Shown piece after piece: positions 46,801 through 59,303 of a stretch of 64,000 nt of DNA (the first letter of the stretch is position 1; each line of letters opens with the position of its first letter). This DNA comes from Cryptomeria japonica (Eukaryota > Streptophyta > Pinopsida > Cupressales > Cupressaceae). A program made the position numbers and the translations under genes. The stretch spans positions 915,501,648 to 915,565,647 of the forward strand of contig NC_081414.1 in the NCBI RefSeq assembly GCF_030272615.1, read 5' to 3'. A model generated the notes under the pieces. The model had not been told where the DNA came from, searched no databases, and was given only the letters and a program-made list of their open reading frames with translations.

Positions 46801-49800
46801 CTAGCATCTGGGAAGATCAGGAGGAGGAGGCTCCAAACTTGACGAGTAACTTGGACCGTTCTTCACCACAAACACCGTATTCAAACCCCACGTCAAATGA
46901 TCATCAAAATGACAATGCAAAAACCAAGCACCTGCATAAACCATAATGATTCACTCTATTACATATATTCTCCTAAATTCAAGTTCAAGGAACCGCGTGC
47001 GTTAATTCTAAAAGGATTAAAGTTGAATAGTAATTACCTGGGTTGTCAGCTTTAAATCTAATTGCAGCCCAGCCACTCAAAGGCACCCCAACAGTATTCC
47101 TTAGTGGTGGATCCACCAAATTGAAATTGAGTGGGTCTGTCTGATCATTATAGTTTCCAAAACCCTGTCCCACCACAAAAAAATCATAACCATGAAGATG
47201 CATTGGATGGTCATCTGCCTGGAAGATATTCGTTCCCTGGTACACAACCTGAACTGTATCATTATAATTGAACACTTTCACTTTTGTCCCAAAAGTTGGT
47301 GCCCAAATAGTTTTAGGGATATTATCCCCAGTATAGTTGAACACAAGTGGGGGATTTGAAGGGAAATCTGTAGTAAAGACGCCTTTGATGCCAAAATAAT
47401 AAGCTTGCAAGATGGCAATATTTGGTTGAACAAAAGAGTTATTGTTCATGCTGGCAGCTATTCTAGTGTTATTAGGCCCGCTACAATTCATACCAGGTGG
47501 GAGTGGGCATGGAAGCAAATTCAGCCCTACGGTTGTGACAATGCTCTTGTCTATAGTCTGTGGAACATCTATCGCGTGCTCTGGTGAAGCTAGGCTTCGT
47601 AATGCTCGGCTAAATACAGTCACAGTGGCCGTATCGTTGTATACTGGCAGCTGTGGGAGGATTGGGGTGGCAGATGACTTAGAGCCCTCATAGTTTATAA
47701 TGGCAGTTGTGGTGGTATTATCAAAGTAGCCTACTGGTTGTGTGGTGTATACACTGGCAGCTATGTAGTATCTACCTACTGGTTGATTCGCTGTGAGGAG
47801 AACATCTGTACTCTGGCCTGGTGTTATAAACATAACATCTGTTGTGTATGGCTTTGTGTAGGAAGCGTCTGCACCGACGACTGTGAGATTGTGTGATGCT
47901 ATCTTGAAAAATAGGTGGCTATTGAGTGCAGCATTCACAATCCGTAGAAGGTAAGTTTTTCCCTGTTTTACAAACATGTTGAATGTTCCTGCATGAAAAA
48001 ATGGTGTCACTGTCGATTCCTTTCATGATAAATTGCGAGTATTAGGTTAGCTATTTTTGGGAGTACCTGATGTTGAGCAAGGATAGAGGTCTCCTGGCTG
48101 GCCATTGATGGTAAAAGCATCGGATATATTGGGTGCACCACCTGATATAGTTGCTTGCCTTACAACCACTTCAGGATCGCTATTCCACCAATCTCCTATT
48201 TAATATATGCAGATTAAGTCAAATTTTAGGAGGGCAAAATGTGAAGGAATGATAAAACATTGAATGCAAAGTCTTTTTTCTACTGTACAAATTGAGGACG
48301 ACGAAATGCATAAGGAATGATAAAGCATTGAATGCCAATTCCTTTTTCTACTTTACAAATTTGGGTACTTTCAGAATAAATACCTAACTCCTTTTTCTAC
48401 TTTACAAATTTGGGTACTTTCAGATTAAATACCTAACTATCGAGGAAAGTGATAACAATTTTAGATAAAGAAAGTATAAATCTAAATGTGTAACTATTGT
48501 ATCAAACTAGATACAACAATTTGAAAACCAAGGGTCACAACTTAGAAATCCACTTTAAACAATGAGACAAATATAACCGAACTTGGGTCTCCACATTAAG
48601 AACTCAATGCTTTAACCAACTAAGCTCAACCCCTTGGGACTATTTTAAATTTTTTTATAATATATATAATGTTATATATAATATTTTCATGATATTATTA
48701 ATAAATATTTTTTTATTCATTAAAGATTTGTTAAATTATAATTATTTATTTATATTGTATTAATTGATTTTTGTCTAATAAAATTAATTTAATCATTCGT
48801 CACAATTTATTATTTTTATTTAATAAATACAATACAAAGGTATCAAACAACAATGACTTTTTAACTAATATGAGAAAAAATAAAGATTGTTAAAACAATT
48901 AAATACAATATGAGATAAATAGTGACATCGACCTTCTCCTCACCCTTTCCTAGTATTTTTACCATCTAACAACTTATTTTTATTTTTATTTTTATCATCT
49001 AACAATGGTTTTCTTTTTTCTATTTATCCATTTACACTCATTTTAGTAAAACGTAATAAATGTTTAGAAATAATTATAAACAACGCATATTACATTTTTT
49101 GTTAACTAGTTACTATATATCCTCCATGCCTTATATAAGTCCTTTATTAGTCATACTTGAGAGTTTTCATACTAACCAATAATTGTCCTATAAGATTAAA
49201 AAAAAGATAAAAATAAATAAAAATAATTAATATGATTGAATAATATTGTAAAATCTAACCAATAAATTTTAACATAAGACCATGTTACAAGATTCTAGAA
49301 TCAATTATTTACAATGAAAAAAAACTTTATTAAAAGAATCATACAAATTATTATTAGTCTCTCATACTTTATGAGAAAGTATTGCCTACAACAATTATGA
49401 AACTCCTCAATAGAACTTAAAACTACCCTACATATTTTTGTTGTATTCATTAAATGGAAGTCTAAACTTTTTTATAAAGAAATTTCCAAACTCAATTGAA
49501 CTAGAAAAAGATTAAAATTTGAAATTATTGAATCTATATTAACATACTATAAATCTATATTAATGCCAATTTAGTTTGGCTGGAGGGAGACTCTAACAAC
49601 ATTATCCAATGTCTAATGGGAAATCAAAAACCTTCTTGGAATATTAAAACATGGATCGATAAATCTATGAATGTTATAAACTCATTCCAAAAAATTAAAA
49701 TTTCTCATGCCTATCGTGACGCTAATGAGCTGGCTAACCACTTTGCCAACGTGGGCGTTAGGAGTAATGATGAAAAAGTATGGAGGCTTGGTGATTGTTT

Positions 49801-52800
49801 CTCAGTTGAAGTTAAGACCTTGTTGCCATATGATTTAGCCCAGGTGAGACAAGCCAACCTTTTTCAATAAATGTCTATGTCACCTCTTGAAATGATGGCT
49901 TAGATTTTTATTTTTAAGAGTGTCATTCTATTGTTATCCCTATTTGTCTTGCACACTTTCTGGGTATTTTGTGACCTCTTCTGGATTTTTCTTGCTCTAT
50001 GCTCTTCTGCCATTGTTGATGCCATGGGAAGCGAAAGCAAAAGGGTTGAACCCTTGAATTGCGATGATTTCAGGAATAATAAATTCATATGGTGCATATT
50101 GCAACGTGACAGGCTTACCCCCTTCATAGAAAGATTGCATGGTGTCGATGCCAATGTCACAAAGAAATTTTCCAAGGGCTTGAAGGATGGCAAAATCCAA
50201 ATTGGTGGTAGGAAAACTCAAATTGATGAGAAGTTAATCATTGAGGTCACTAGTCTTTCCATGGACAATGCAAGATTCTACAGAGATAGGAAAATATCAA
50301 ATGCAGCTATGAAAAGTTTTCCTAGGAATGAGAAGGAAAGGGAAAAGTTGGTTAAAGTAGATAAGAGTAGCTACGACACAAGTAAAATCAAAATCATCTA
50401 GTGCTCTATTCTTGTTGCTTTAATGAAGTATGTTGCCCTATATGGTAGATATACTAGGGCCTTCGGGCATCATTTCATTCTGCTAAACCACTTTAGGCAT
50501 AAAGTGCATATATCTTTTCCCTTCTTCCTACTTGCTTCTATTAATGCCAACATTAAAGAGCATAGGAAAAACAAAAATTATTATTTCCTTCATGGGGATT
50601 TGTTATTATTGATCCATGAACACATTAAAACCCTTCCCTCTCCCTTGTCTAGGGTTCCTTAAAGTTGTTGTGATTCTGAGGATGATGATGTTAGCCTTTC
50701 CTCTAATGAGTAAGAATGGAATACTAAGATGGAAGAGTCTGATTCTGGGATGGGCTCTTCCTTGAAGATTGGTCATAAAGTAAAGAGAGGCATGCATCCC
50801 CTGTGTCTACCTCTAATTTTGAATTTCTGCCCTACCACAATTCTATCCCAAATAAGTTTGTTCCTACCCCCATCAAGAGTGATAGACCCCCCTTCCCGAA
50901 TGATCTCAATGCAAATTTGTCTTTTCTCAACTTGGATAGAGAGAACCCAAACAATGTCATGGCCATTGCCCGTGATTCAGTTGTGGATAATTTTAGGATG
51001 TTTAAATGGGTCTTCAATGAGATCAAGGACATCAATATCAAACTTTGAGAAATCAATAGAAAACAAGAAAATCAAAGCGGAACAGTGGATGGTGGACCAT
51101 AGAAAATCAATTGTGGACTCCATGTAGAAAATGGTGAGCACTGTAAGTGATATGAAGAAAGATTATGATAGCAGAATCTCTTTTCTAGAAGATAAACTCA
51201 AAAAAGACTATAAAGGCACACTAAGTCAGTTTGAGAATAAATTGCAAAAAGTTAATGAGAACCTATTCTCTCTGGTTACATATAGTCACAAGATGGTGAA
51301 GAGTTCTGCTGAAATCATAAATATTATGGTGGGAAAAATGGAAACTCTCCATCAGGAAGGGGCTACCTTAGATGTGGATTCCATAGATAAAAAATAGGAG
51401 GAAATGATTGGGCCATCCAAAAGAACCAAAGCCAACTTGAAGAAGAAATCTGCAAACCAAGAAATCCAAGTACTCAAGAAAATTGCTCTAAACATGACTC
51501 GGCTGGAAACTAAGGCCGCGGAGGCCCTAAAACATTTGTACTAGTTTCTTTCTCTTCCTTGTCTTTTTGCTAGGTTTTGGTTTTTTTTTTGTCTTTTGCT
51601 GAATCTTGGTTGCTATTTTCAAATGGGTATATCTTTATGCAGCTATTTGTGGTAGATCTTTGTTAAAAGGTTTCGGGTCCCTTCAAAACCTATTTGTTCT
51701 GTAATAAAAAACATACTATAAATCTCCATATTAATAATTCTATATTAATATAGAATAAAACTTCAAATCATTGGCCCTATATTAATATACTGTAAAGCTC
51801 CAAATTATTCGCACTATTTTAATATACTATAAAGATCCAAATTATTGGCACTATATTCAATATATTATGAAACGAAATTGATCAGAGGAAGTGTTTTCTT
51901 CCTGTATTTTATCTCCAAAATATTGAATCAAACCCAATTGAGTCTAAACTTCTATCAATTAGTTCAATCATTTACTTTAATAATTCTATATTGATATAGA
52001 ATAAAACTCCAAATTATTGGCACTATATTAATATGCTATAAAGATCCAAATTATTGACACTATATTCAATATATTATGAAACAAAACTGATCACAGGAAA
52101 CACTTCCTGTATTCTATCTCCAAAATATTGAATCAAACCCAATTGAATCTAAACTTATATCGATTCCTTCACTCATTTTCTAAGTCCACAAATATTACTC
52201 TTTATTGAACCCAATTTCTAATCTAGCATCTCCTTCAAAAGACAGTCGTACAGATTAACCAAGGAAATCCATAAAAAAATGTACCTAGCACAAGAGGAAT
52301 CTCGGCATAGGGTTGTGGAAAGGGATAAGGGCTTCCCCTTTTGGGATATATGACTAGCGCTCCATGAACTGTTGCACGGAGCCATGACACATGGGCATGC
52401 CACCACAAGGTTCCTTCCTGTGCAACAATGGTGAACCTGTATGTAAAACTCCCATCTGGCTGAATGGGACACTGAGTAATATACCCAGTTCCATCAGCCC
52501 ATCCTGTGCCGAGCTGTCTCACTCCATGCCTAAAACAATTTGATCATCAGTTCTGTATCAAAAAAGTAATTCACAGCATACAACAGCTTTGAGATGCAGA
52601 GTTTACCAGTGAATGGTGGCATTATACTGGGCTCTATTATAAGTTTTAACGATCAGGGTGTCGCCATTGCATACATGCAGAGTAGGACCAGGAAACTGTC
52701 CATTCACTGTGATTTTGTTATGTGTCTGACATAACCTAGTAATAGGCGTCCGTTCAATCTGCACATATATAAAAAAAAAAAAAAGATTTTGAGTCAAATC

Positions 52801-53207
52801 CCTTTTTATTAAATGGAACTGCGATCTGATCTGATCTGATCTGTACCCTCTACAAATTTCTGCTTCATATTCTATATATGATCGAGCACTAGAAACGATT
52901 AAAGCCTTACATGCTAGATCTTAAACAGTTTAGATTTGGCATGTCTGTTAAGTCAAATACACCTTCAAACAGTTAGTTACATTCTAGATCTGAACAATTT
53001 GGATTTCGCATGTTTCTTAAGTCAAATACACCTTCAAAATGAGATCATATACATCAATTAAAATCTCAATAAGAACGATTTTTCAAAAGAAACTAGTAAA
53101 ATTACAACGAATGTATAGTGATGAACTTTTGCCCTCGCCAGATTGTGGAAAAGGCCACTGAATATAGCGAGCAACAGTAGAAACCTTGACGAATCCCACT
53201 TCGACAT
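46801..53207 (-). CDS. Laccase (multicopper oxidase), six exons, intact
   Basis: Exons on the minus strand: 53207-53106, 52758-52607, 52529-52285, 48195-48067, 47988-47038 and 46931-46801. They total 1,710 bases (569 residues), and all introns have GT-AG ends. The inner exon lengths 152, 245 and 129 are those typical of plant laccases. Residues 1-26 form a signal peptide ([11 protein letters not shown] core, cut near ARA/KVHHY). Copper ligands are all present: H84 and H86 (HWHG), H129 and H131 (WWHAH), H470/H473/H475 (HPMHLHG), H532-C533-H534 and H538, with Leu543 as axial residue. About ten N-x-S/T sites fit a secreted glycoprotein. Laccases oxidise phenolics such as monolignols with O2 in the cell wall. 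The ATG at 53207 was chosen because it gives the best signal peptide; 53216 is possible. Intron 3 (48196-52284) is unusually long and holds a LINE-like insertion. The lignin role is inferred from family knowledge. Confidence 0.95.
48238..48437. repeat. Local tandem duplications in laccase intron 3
   Basis: The segment ctcctttttctactttacaaatttgggtactttcag occurs twice (about 48341 and 48388). A related aaggaatgataaa-cattgaatgc unit of about 60 bp occurs near 48244 and 48310. Confidence 0.7.
49004..49150. repeat. Dispersed repeat Y, copy 1 (in laccase intron 3)
   Basis: About 147 bp, starting aatggttttcttttttctat and ending ctttattag, matching 63064-63213 at roughly 85-90% by eye. Family unknown. 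Confidence 0.7.
49542..49564. repeat. Left target duplication of the LINE-like insertion
   Basis: It starts acatactataaatct. The matching sequence follows the A-rich end at 51711-51735, with a two-base difference inside. Long, variable target duplications are typical of LINEs. Confidence 0.65.
49565..49870 (+). pseudogene. RNase H-like C-terminal fragment
   Basis: The reading starts near the insertion edge with [14 protein letters not shown], then [17 protein letters not shown] and [20 protein letters not shown]. These are the D-S-x-x-I-I-x-C and H-V-Y-R-x-A-N-x-x-A-D-x-L-A blocks of the RNase H domain found at the end of plant LINE and related pol proteins (here the second Asp is His). It ends at a natural-looking stop at 49870. 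The N-terminal part of the domain is missing. Confidence 0.7.
50024..51541 (+). pseudogene. Unrecognised retroelement ORF after RNase H (broken, coiled coil at C-terminus)
   Basis: The first open part (50024-50401) begins [20 protein letters not shown] and includes [20 protein letters not shown]. After a stop at 50399 the same frame continues with [20 protein letters not shown] and an acidic DSEDDD stretch. After frame changes a Lys/Glu-rich coiled coil follows (51131-51397, including [20 protein letters not shown]), ending near 51541 with [13 protein letters not shown]. The IIEVTSL segment recalls IEVVTGLP in ORF2 of the non-autonomous element at 1-1655. I do not know its function. Confidence 0.45.
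51711..51735. repeat. Right target duplication of the LINE-like insertion
   Basis: Starts acatactataaatct; the partner is 49542-49564. Confidence 0.65.
51733..52175. repeat. Tandem duplication (period about 247 bp) in laccase intron 3
   Basis: Two units begin at about 51733 and 51980 (taataattctatatt-atatagaataaaact). Each contains smaller 'ccaaattattggcactatatt' subunits and ends with ccaaaatattgaatcaaaccc. The sequence left of the LINE-like insertion (about 49530-49564) belongs to the same repeat. Confidence 0.75.
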
Positions 53208-53299
53208 TATGAACATATTCACCGAACAAAATCTCCTTTCGTTGAGACTGAATCTCAAGTATAGAAAAGAAGCGCTCTTTGCATATTCAGCCCTTGAGC

Positions 53300-53310
53300 A
53301 CTCTATATAA
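53300..53310 (-). promoter_or_regulatory. Likely TATA box of the laccase gene
   Basis: Minus strand reads AGTTTATATAG, about 95 bases upstream of the chosen ATG. This allows a start of transcription near 53272 and a 5' UTR of about 65 bases. Called from position and sequence only. Confidence 0.55.
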
Positions 53311-56300
53311 ACTAATTTGATGGAAGTGTGTAAAGGAATACCGTAACTGGTTGCTTGTGCGACTTACCATTGTGATATAGGTAAAATGAAGACTAAATTT
53401 TGTATTATTGTACTGTTGTTATTGAATTGCAGTACGCTGAGGATTGTTGGTATGCGAATTATTTAAAGGAATTCTTCTTGCTAGTGGTTAGAAGATCACA
53501 CCGTCTGAAATTCGAATAATTAATTATTTTACAAGTGGGCCCAATTTTTTTATTATTCACTCTTTTCGTGAATCAAATCTCAAAATATGATGTCACGTTG
53601 TTGAATATATAGCAGCGGTTTAGCTAGTAATTAGACTAGGTGTTAGACTATGCTCTTTTGAAAAACTAGCTCCGAAAAGACCTGTACGTTTGTCAGAAAA
53701 TCGACTAACATGAATGTTAGTTGTATGTTATGCACCGTTGATTGTTTTTTAAACGGTTGTAATTTTTTGAGTGATTACTAACATGATGTACGTTTACACT
53801 GTTTTGGAACCAAAATAGACGCGTCCTTTTTAAATGATTCCTTATTCTTTAGGATTTTCTATATTAGTTTTACAAAATATTATTATTATGATCTTTTGAA
53901 TGATTCCCAATTGTTTTCCATATAATTTTTATAAAATATTATTTTTGTCTGATTTTTTTTAATGTGACGAGTAATTGTTTAATATATTATTTTTATAAAT
54001 CATTATTTATTATATCATGTGTTTTTTAAAAGGGTGGAGTAAATTCTTTTGAATGATTGATAAGATATTTTTCAATTTGAGAGGCTAGTCTTTTATATTT
54101 TATTCTTATTAAATATTTATTAGATTATATTTTTTTTAAATTTATGGAATAATATCTATCGAATGATTTGAACGATATATATAATAATTTAAAAGTGTAT
54201 AAACTATGGTGTGACTTGCTGTTGAACTAAATTTCAAATGACAAAAAGTAGTTGGATGCATGTGCTTGTATAGTTGCTTCTATAGCTAGATATCATATTG
54301 TGATCTTTTGATTCATCGCCAAGATTTTTTCAATGAATAAGTATTTTATACATTATTTGAATAAATTATTTTTCATTGTATTTAAAAAAATAAGTGAAAT
54401 GATTTTTAAATTAAGTTAAGAAAATATCATAAATAAAAGTGTTAATTAGTATAGATAGGTAGTTAAAGTGCTAAAAAGGACTTACAAATAAAATAAGTGA
54501 TAAAGGAAGATTACAATCATCACACTTCCCTTATCTATCAAGAATGCCCTTACAATCGACAATCGCCTGCCAACTCATGAGAACTCCTTCACCATTATCT
54601 TGCTCTCTAGCTAGTTGCATTTTTTGTTTTTAGCATGATAAATAACCACTACTAAGAAAGGAACTTTGCCATTACCCAACCAACTAAGAGTACCCATATC
54701 ATAGGGTTGTAATGAAATGAAAAATAGATGAGCTTGGTGAAACCAACCATGATGATTTTTCTCTTTAGGTATATAGTAGGTAGAGAATCATGTCCACAAC
54801 CATTATGATTGTGTTCATATTGGCACCCTTGAGAAGATAACTAACATGGGTATGAGAGGGAGAGGCTTGTAATTCCATACAAGGTTATATGCTTGAGTGG
54901 CTTAGAAGCTCCTACAAGGGAACAACTTCAAGAAAGAACTTATTAGCTTGCACCTATATTTGTATGAGACCATTAGGAAATTCTTGTAGATTTAGTATAC
55001 ATAAAGAAATCAATATAAAAAAGATCTTGCGAAAAATTGAGTTTATTTTCTCTCTTTCTTAATATTGATTAAGTTTTCTACTCTAAAATAATTTCATACT
55101 CATTACAATATAGCAATGTTTTTTAGACCAATCCACTAAAGGAATCACATGTCAAGGTGAAGGCTTTATATTGAAAGCCTTAAATAAGCAATAGTGGAGG
55201 GAACACACATTCGTGAAATGAATAGTTTCTTGCATGGAATTTGTATAGGATTAGATCAATTGAATCACTAAGAAGGCGCGGTAATGGGAAGAGAGAGACT
55301 GCAAGATGTGGTAGAGTAGTATGAAGACGAATATTGTGAGGAGAAAATGTTGTAGGAGCTTAGAGAGGAGTAGAGGAAAAGGAGGTATATAATTATGTGT
55401 AGAAGATAGAGTTAAAGGTTGAGGGGAGAGAGGAGGGTGAAGATGAGGAGTTCGGTGAAGAGGAGAGAGGATAAGAGGAAAGTATAAACTTAGTTGTGAT
55501 AATAACTTGAGTTCATGAAATTTAAATTTAAAGTATATAGATGTGGGTGGGCAAGGTGATGAGTACGGATAGAGATGGATATAGGTACAAGGATAGGAAA
55601 ATCGGTCATGGTAAAGGGAGGGTGACGGGGATTAGGTGGCATTAGAAGATATACCATCAACAAATCTTAGTGAGATAGATGTTATGAGTAGGGAGTGGAA
55701 AAAGTAGTAGAATAAAAGAGATTATGTCCATGATAAGAGAAATATCATGGTGGTGGATCAGAATGTCATCATGAGAGCACAAGATGCAATATATTTTTTC
55801 TAGATTCTAGAGAAAATGGGGAGGCACAATTCGTGAGGCATGAGGTGATTCAATGAGATGATTACTAGGGGCATAGGGGATGAGTTAACCATTTATAGAG
55901 ATAGGAAGAGAATAGAAGGAGACAATATGATATTTGTGAGAGGTGGCCTATTAGATGTCATTTTATGAGTAGGTAGTGCCAATAGGACGAATTTCATATA
56001 GTTTTATAGAGTATTTAGGGTTATTCGAGTTAGTAGTGTTAGTGGATATGGGACCACCTAGGGGGCCACCTTAACTACTAGCATGTTCAATAGTGGATAG
56101 TGCTAGCTATTGTTAACATGCGTCCCCTTAGTTTTGATATATTTTGATGTTCCCTACAACATTGATGTATATAAATCTCTTACACTCTATGTAGTTACAA
56201 TATAAATTATTCCTTTTTGATGATATATAAAGAGATAGTTTCACCATGCTATGCATATAATCTGATGTAATGCATGATTGTGATCATTTATGAAATATAA

Positions 56301-56497
56301 CAAGTTTATAATTTAGATACTTAGATTAAGAAATATAATCACTCAGTTTGAGTATGGATTTAATAGAGAGGACCTTCCAAGGGAATGGAGGGATGTGACA
56401 AGGGTTCTGATGAAAGATGTCATGCTAGATGGCCAATTCAAAAAAAATACACTCATAAATTTTTCCTATATTAAATCACTTTAGACAGGGCACTAGG
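53311..56497. other. Laccase upstream region and gene-free stretch
   Basis: AT-rich with no ORF of note. The first 1-2 kb would be laccase upstream sequence. A purine-rich part (gaggaga/agatgag) lies near 55280-55500. Confidence 0.5.
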
Positions 56498-57600
56498 ATG
56501 AATTTCCCATTTTGGATTTATTCCTCCTTGTGTCAATTGATTATGGTGGCCCCATATAAGCCAAATTCTTTACCTCTTCATCAATGTCTCATTTTTAGAC
56601 TTTACAATCACAGTTTGGGCCTCTCTCCAACTACCAATTCTATGCCCTTATTTACTAACCCTTCTTTGGTTGTGGATTTCAATCAATATTTGGCACCCAA
56701 TATACTAGGAGACTCTTCCTTGACTTTGGTTAACGCCCCCCCCCCCCCCCTCGAAACATGTCAACCCTTAGCTTTCTACTAAAAAAAAAGATATCGATGC
56801 TTGTCCGTGTCCTAGAAAGGGAAATATGTTGCTTTCATTTAACCCTCATAAGATATTGATGATGATTCCTTATTTTTGTGGTCCACCTCTTCTGAATGGT
56901 CTCTTGATGAGTCCCAACCTCAAATTTTTAGGTCTAAACATAAGAATCTAGGTGCTTCTACTCATTCCTCTATTCCCACTCCTAAGTGTAATAATTCTGC
57001 AAAGATTTGTGCCAAGATTAATGAGTTTATAAAGACCTACAATTTCCATAATGATATTATTAAATGGTTGCTACTTAAATTAAATACTACAAAGGATAAG
57101 ATCAATAGGTTAGAGGGTCTATCTATAGCTGAGGTGAAGGCTAGGGATTGGTCCTTTAAGGCTAAATATGAGGTAGTGTGCCAAGGTTTTGTTCAAGGTT
57201 TGGCTGAGAGATTGGATAAGTGGGACACCATAGAAGAAGAAGATCAACAAGATTGTGATCTCTTTGCAGGTTTTTCAAAACAATCTAGAAAGGAAACACA
57301 CCAAATATAATAGCTCTAGGTTTGATGAGGCTTTTGTTGGTTCTCAAGTGCATTTTGCTAAGAACGGTCATATGCCATTTTCTCTGTGGATTATATCACC
57401 TCAAAGGAAATTTCTTCTTTTAGGGGTTTTTCTTTTCTTGAGCATTTGAACTTTCTTAATCAAAGAGTGGTAGGTTGTGAAGGGCCCTAGTCCTTGGGAA
57501 ATCCATGTTCTGATTATGTGGTCATTTTTTGTCATTTCTTTGTCTATCTTTGTCTCTTTTTTTTTTTTGTTCTAATTGCTAGTTTTTGGGCTACATCATG
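56498..57600 (+). pseudogene. Decayed retroelement ORF region
   Basis: Two ORFs, 56498-56782 (94 codons) and 56876-57310 (144 codons), are separated by stops. The second reads KINEFIKTYNFHNDIIKWLL and LERLDKWD-type helical sequence with an acidic end (EEEDQQDCD). The T-rich sequence after 57500 resembles that after the ORF in the laccase intron insertion (51541-51600), so both may be ends of related LINE-type elements. No catalytic motif is visible. Confidence 0.35.
56736..56750. repeat. Run of 15 C
   Basis: Uninterrupted poly-C within the ORF 56498-56782. Its length may be unreliable in sequencing. Confidence 0.9.
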
Positions 57601-57831
57601 TTTGGTCATCTCACTGCTCATGAGACCCCTCTTCTCCAACTGATGGCTAGTATGTTGTATGATTCACCTAGTTGACCTTTGTTTGCATGAATTTATTTTC
57701 ATATTTGAGGGTTGGGTAGTATTTATAGTTACCTAGAAGGTTTCCTATCATGCTACTGAATTCTTTTTCACATGAATTGCAGGTTGAAATCTTTTGTGAA
57801 GAGAAGTTTTTAATTTAATAGATATATCAAA

Positions 57832-57985
57832 TGGAGATTCCCCCGGAATATTTAGCCGTTCTAGTCATGGTGTTTGGTATAAGTTGCATGCTTGAAATAG
57901 CAGCTCCTCCTCTTCAACGTTTTGGATGTTACTATCCTTTGCCGTGTCCCACCAAGTGAATTATTCACGTTAAAAGAAAATCACA
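57832..57985. repeat. Dispersed repeat Z, copy 3 (short)
   Basis: tatttagccgttctagtcatgg, then cctttgccgtgtcccacc and gaattattcacgtt, in the same order as in copies at 32495 and 36655. Confidence 0.55.
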
Positions 57986-58229
57986 AGAAGAAAGTACATA
58001 TTATTATCTACCCATAGTACATATTAATGAGCTATCTATTTTTTAGATCAACAAAGTTTTACTCCTTTTGCGTGTTTGGAAAATGAGGATAATGATATTT
58101 ACTCAAAATTTATTTATGATGATCATAAATCAATCAATGTATGTAAGATAATTTATCATTTTAAAAGGAGTTTTGATACATGGTATTGGAATTTTTATAG
58201 ATTAATCTTAGCACTTTATCTTTTTTAGA

Positions 58230-58490
58230 TTAGTAATAAATTGAAGTTTAGATTACGTAATGGAAAGTAGTTTTGTTCTTGTTATCATATGTACATCAAC
58301 ATTTTATAAATAGATGCATTGTATTCAAATGTAAATTCCAAGATCTTGATAATAAAAGAGAAGATAGTTATTAAGCATATAAAACCCACATTTGATGAAG
58401 TCAATCATATAAATAGAAAGAATGTACATCAAAAGATTAGTCCTTTAACTAACACACGAGCATATAGAGTGTAAGGCAGATCTTGTATCA
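58230..58490. repeat. Repeat X, copy 3 (fragment)
   Basis: It matches 20541-20740 (catcaacattttataaatagatgc..., acccacatttgatgaagtcaatcatataaatag, tcctttaacta). Confidence 0.55.
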
Positions 58491-59303
58491 ATGACAAATA
58501 TTTTATTTAATATTTGTTTGATCTTCATGTATTTTGCTAGTTTTTAAATATGTTGTCATAATATGAAACATTTTTCATTGAAACAAATTTTATCACACTT
58601 ATTTTCAATCATAATTCCAAGTTTCATATATGTAATCAAGGCCACCATTTGGTTGTTGTATGCAATCAAGATCTAAAAACATGAAATAAAAAATAAAAGA
58701 CAAACTTAAAATCTTATTTGAAAATTTAATTTAAAAATTTAGATTGAGTGTATTTAAGTGATTTGATCTAAAACAATATGGATACTCAGTTTGAAAGCAT
58801 AAAATCAATGTTTTTTAAATAATGAAGATGGATATGATAATTTAATTAAAAAAAATCGTGATTATAAAAACGATGAGTGAAAAGATGAATTTGCAAACTT
58901 TTTGAAGATTAGATGAAAGGTGAAGATTTGATCAAGGATCAAGAGATAACCCATCTAGTTATGGAAACAATTTAGTGAGATAGATTAGTGTTAACTAGAA
59001 TTAGTGGGGAAGATTCTATTTTGAACTTCAAAGAAGATAAAATGAATTATTTAATTAATTATGTGGATATTTTAAATGAGCAAGTTGGCAACTTGAAAAA
59101 TGAGTTAACTAATGTATAAGTTATGAGAAATAATTATAATTTTTATTTTCCATTAGATAATTAGCTCATATTAATTAAATAATTAATAAATATAGATAAT
59201 TAGTGGTGGATGATATTCAGTAATAAATGATTAATGATCAATGATATTGATGTTGGTGTGAATGCATTGTTATGCCTAAATAGTTCATCACTTAGGTCCT
59301 ATT
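58491..59303. other. Gene-free AT-rich stretch
   Basis: No ORF or repeat is supported. Confidence 0.5.

Larger units (their letters stand above)
49565..51710 (+). mobile_element. LINE-like retrotransposon insertion in laccase intron 3 (5'-truncated)
   Basis: About 2.15 kb on the plus strand (antisense to the gene), flanked by 23-25 bp direct repeats and ending in gtaataaaaaa. It begins inside an RNase H-like domain and continues with a coiled-coil-containing ORF region, then a T-rich 3' UTR with ggtttcgggtcccttcaaaacc just before the A-rich tail. The 5' truncation, 3' A-rich end and long target duplication all fit target-primed reverse transcription. What the region after RNase H encodes is unclear. 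Confidence 0.65.

Noticed and set aside
47405..47693. Plus-strand ORFs of 60 and 83 codons
   Set aside because: Antisense shadows of laccase exon 5.
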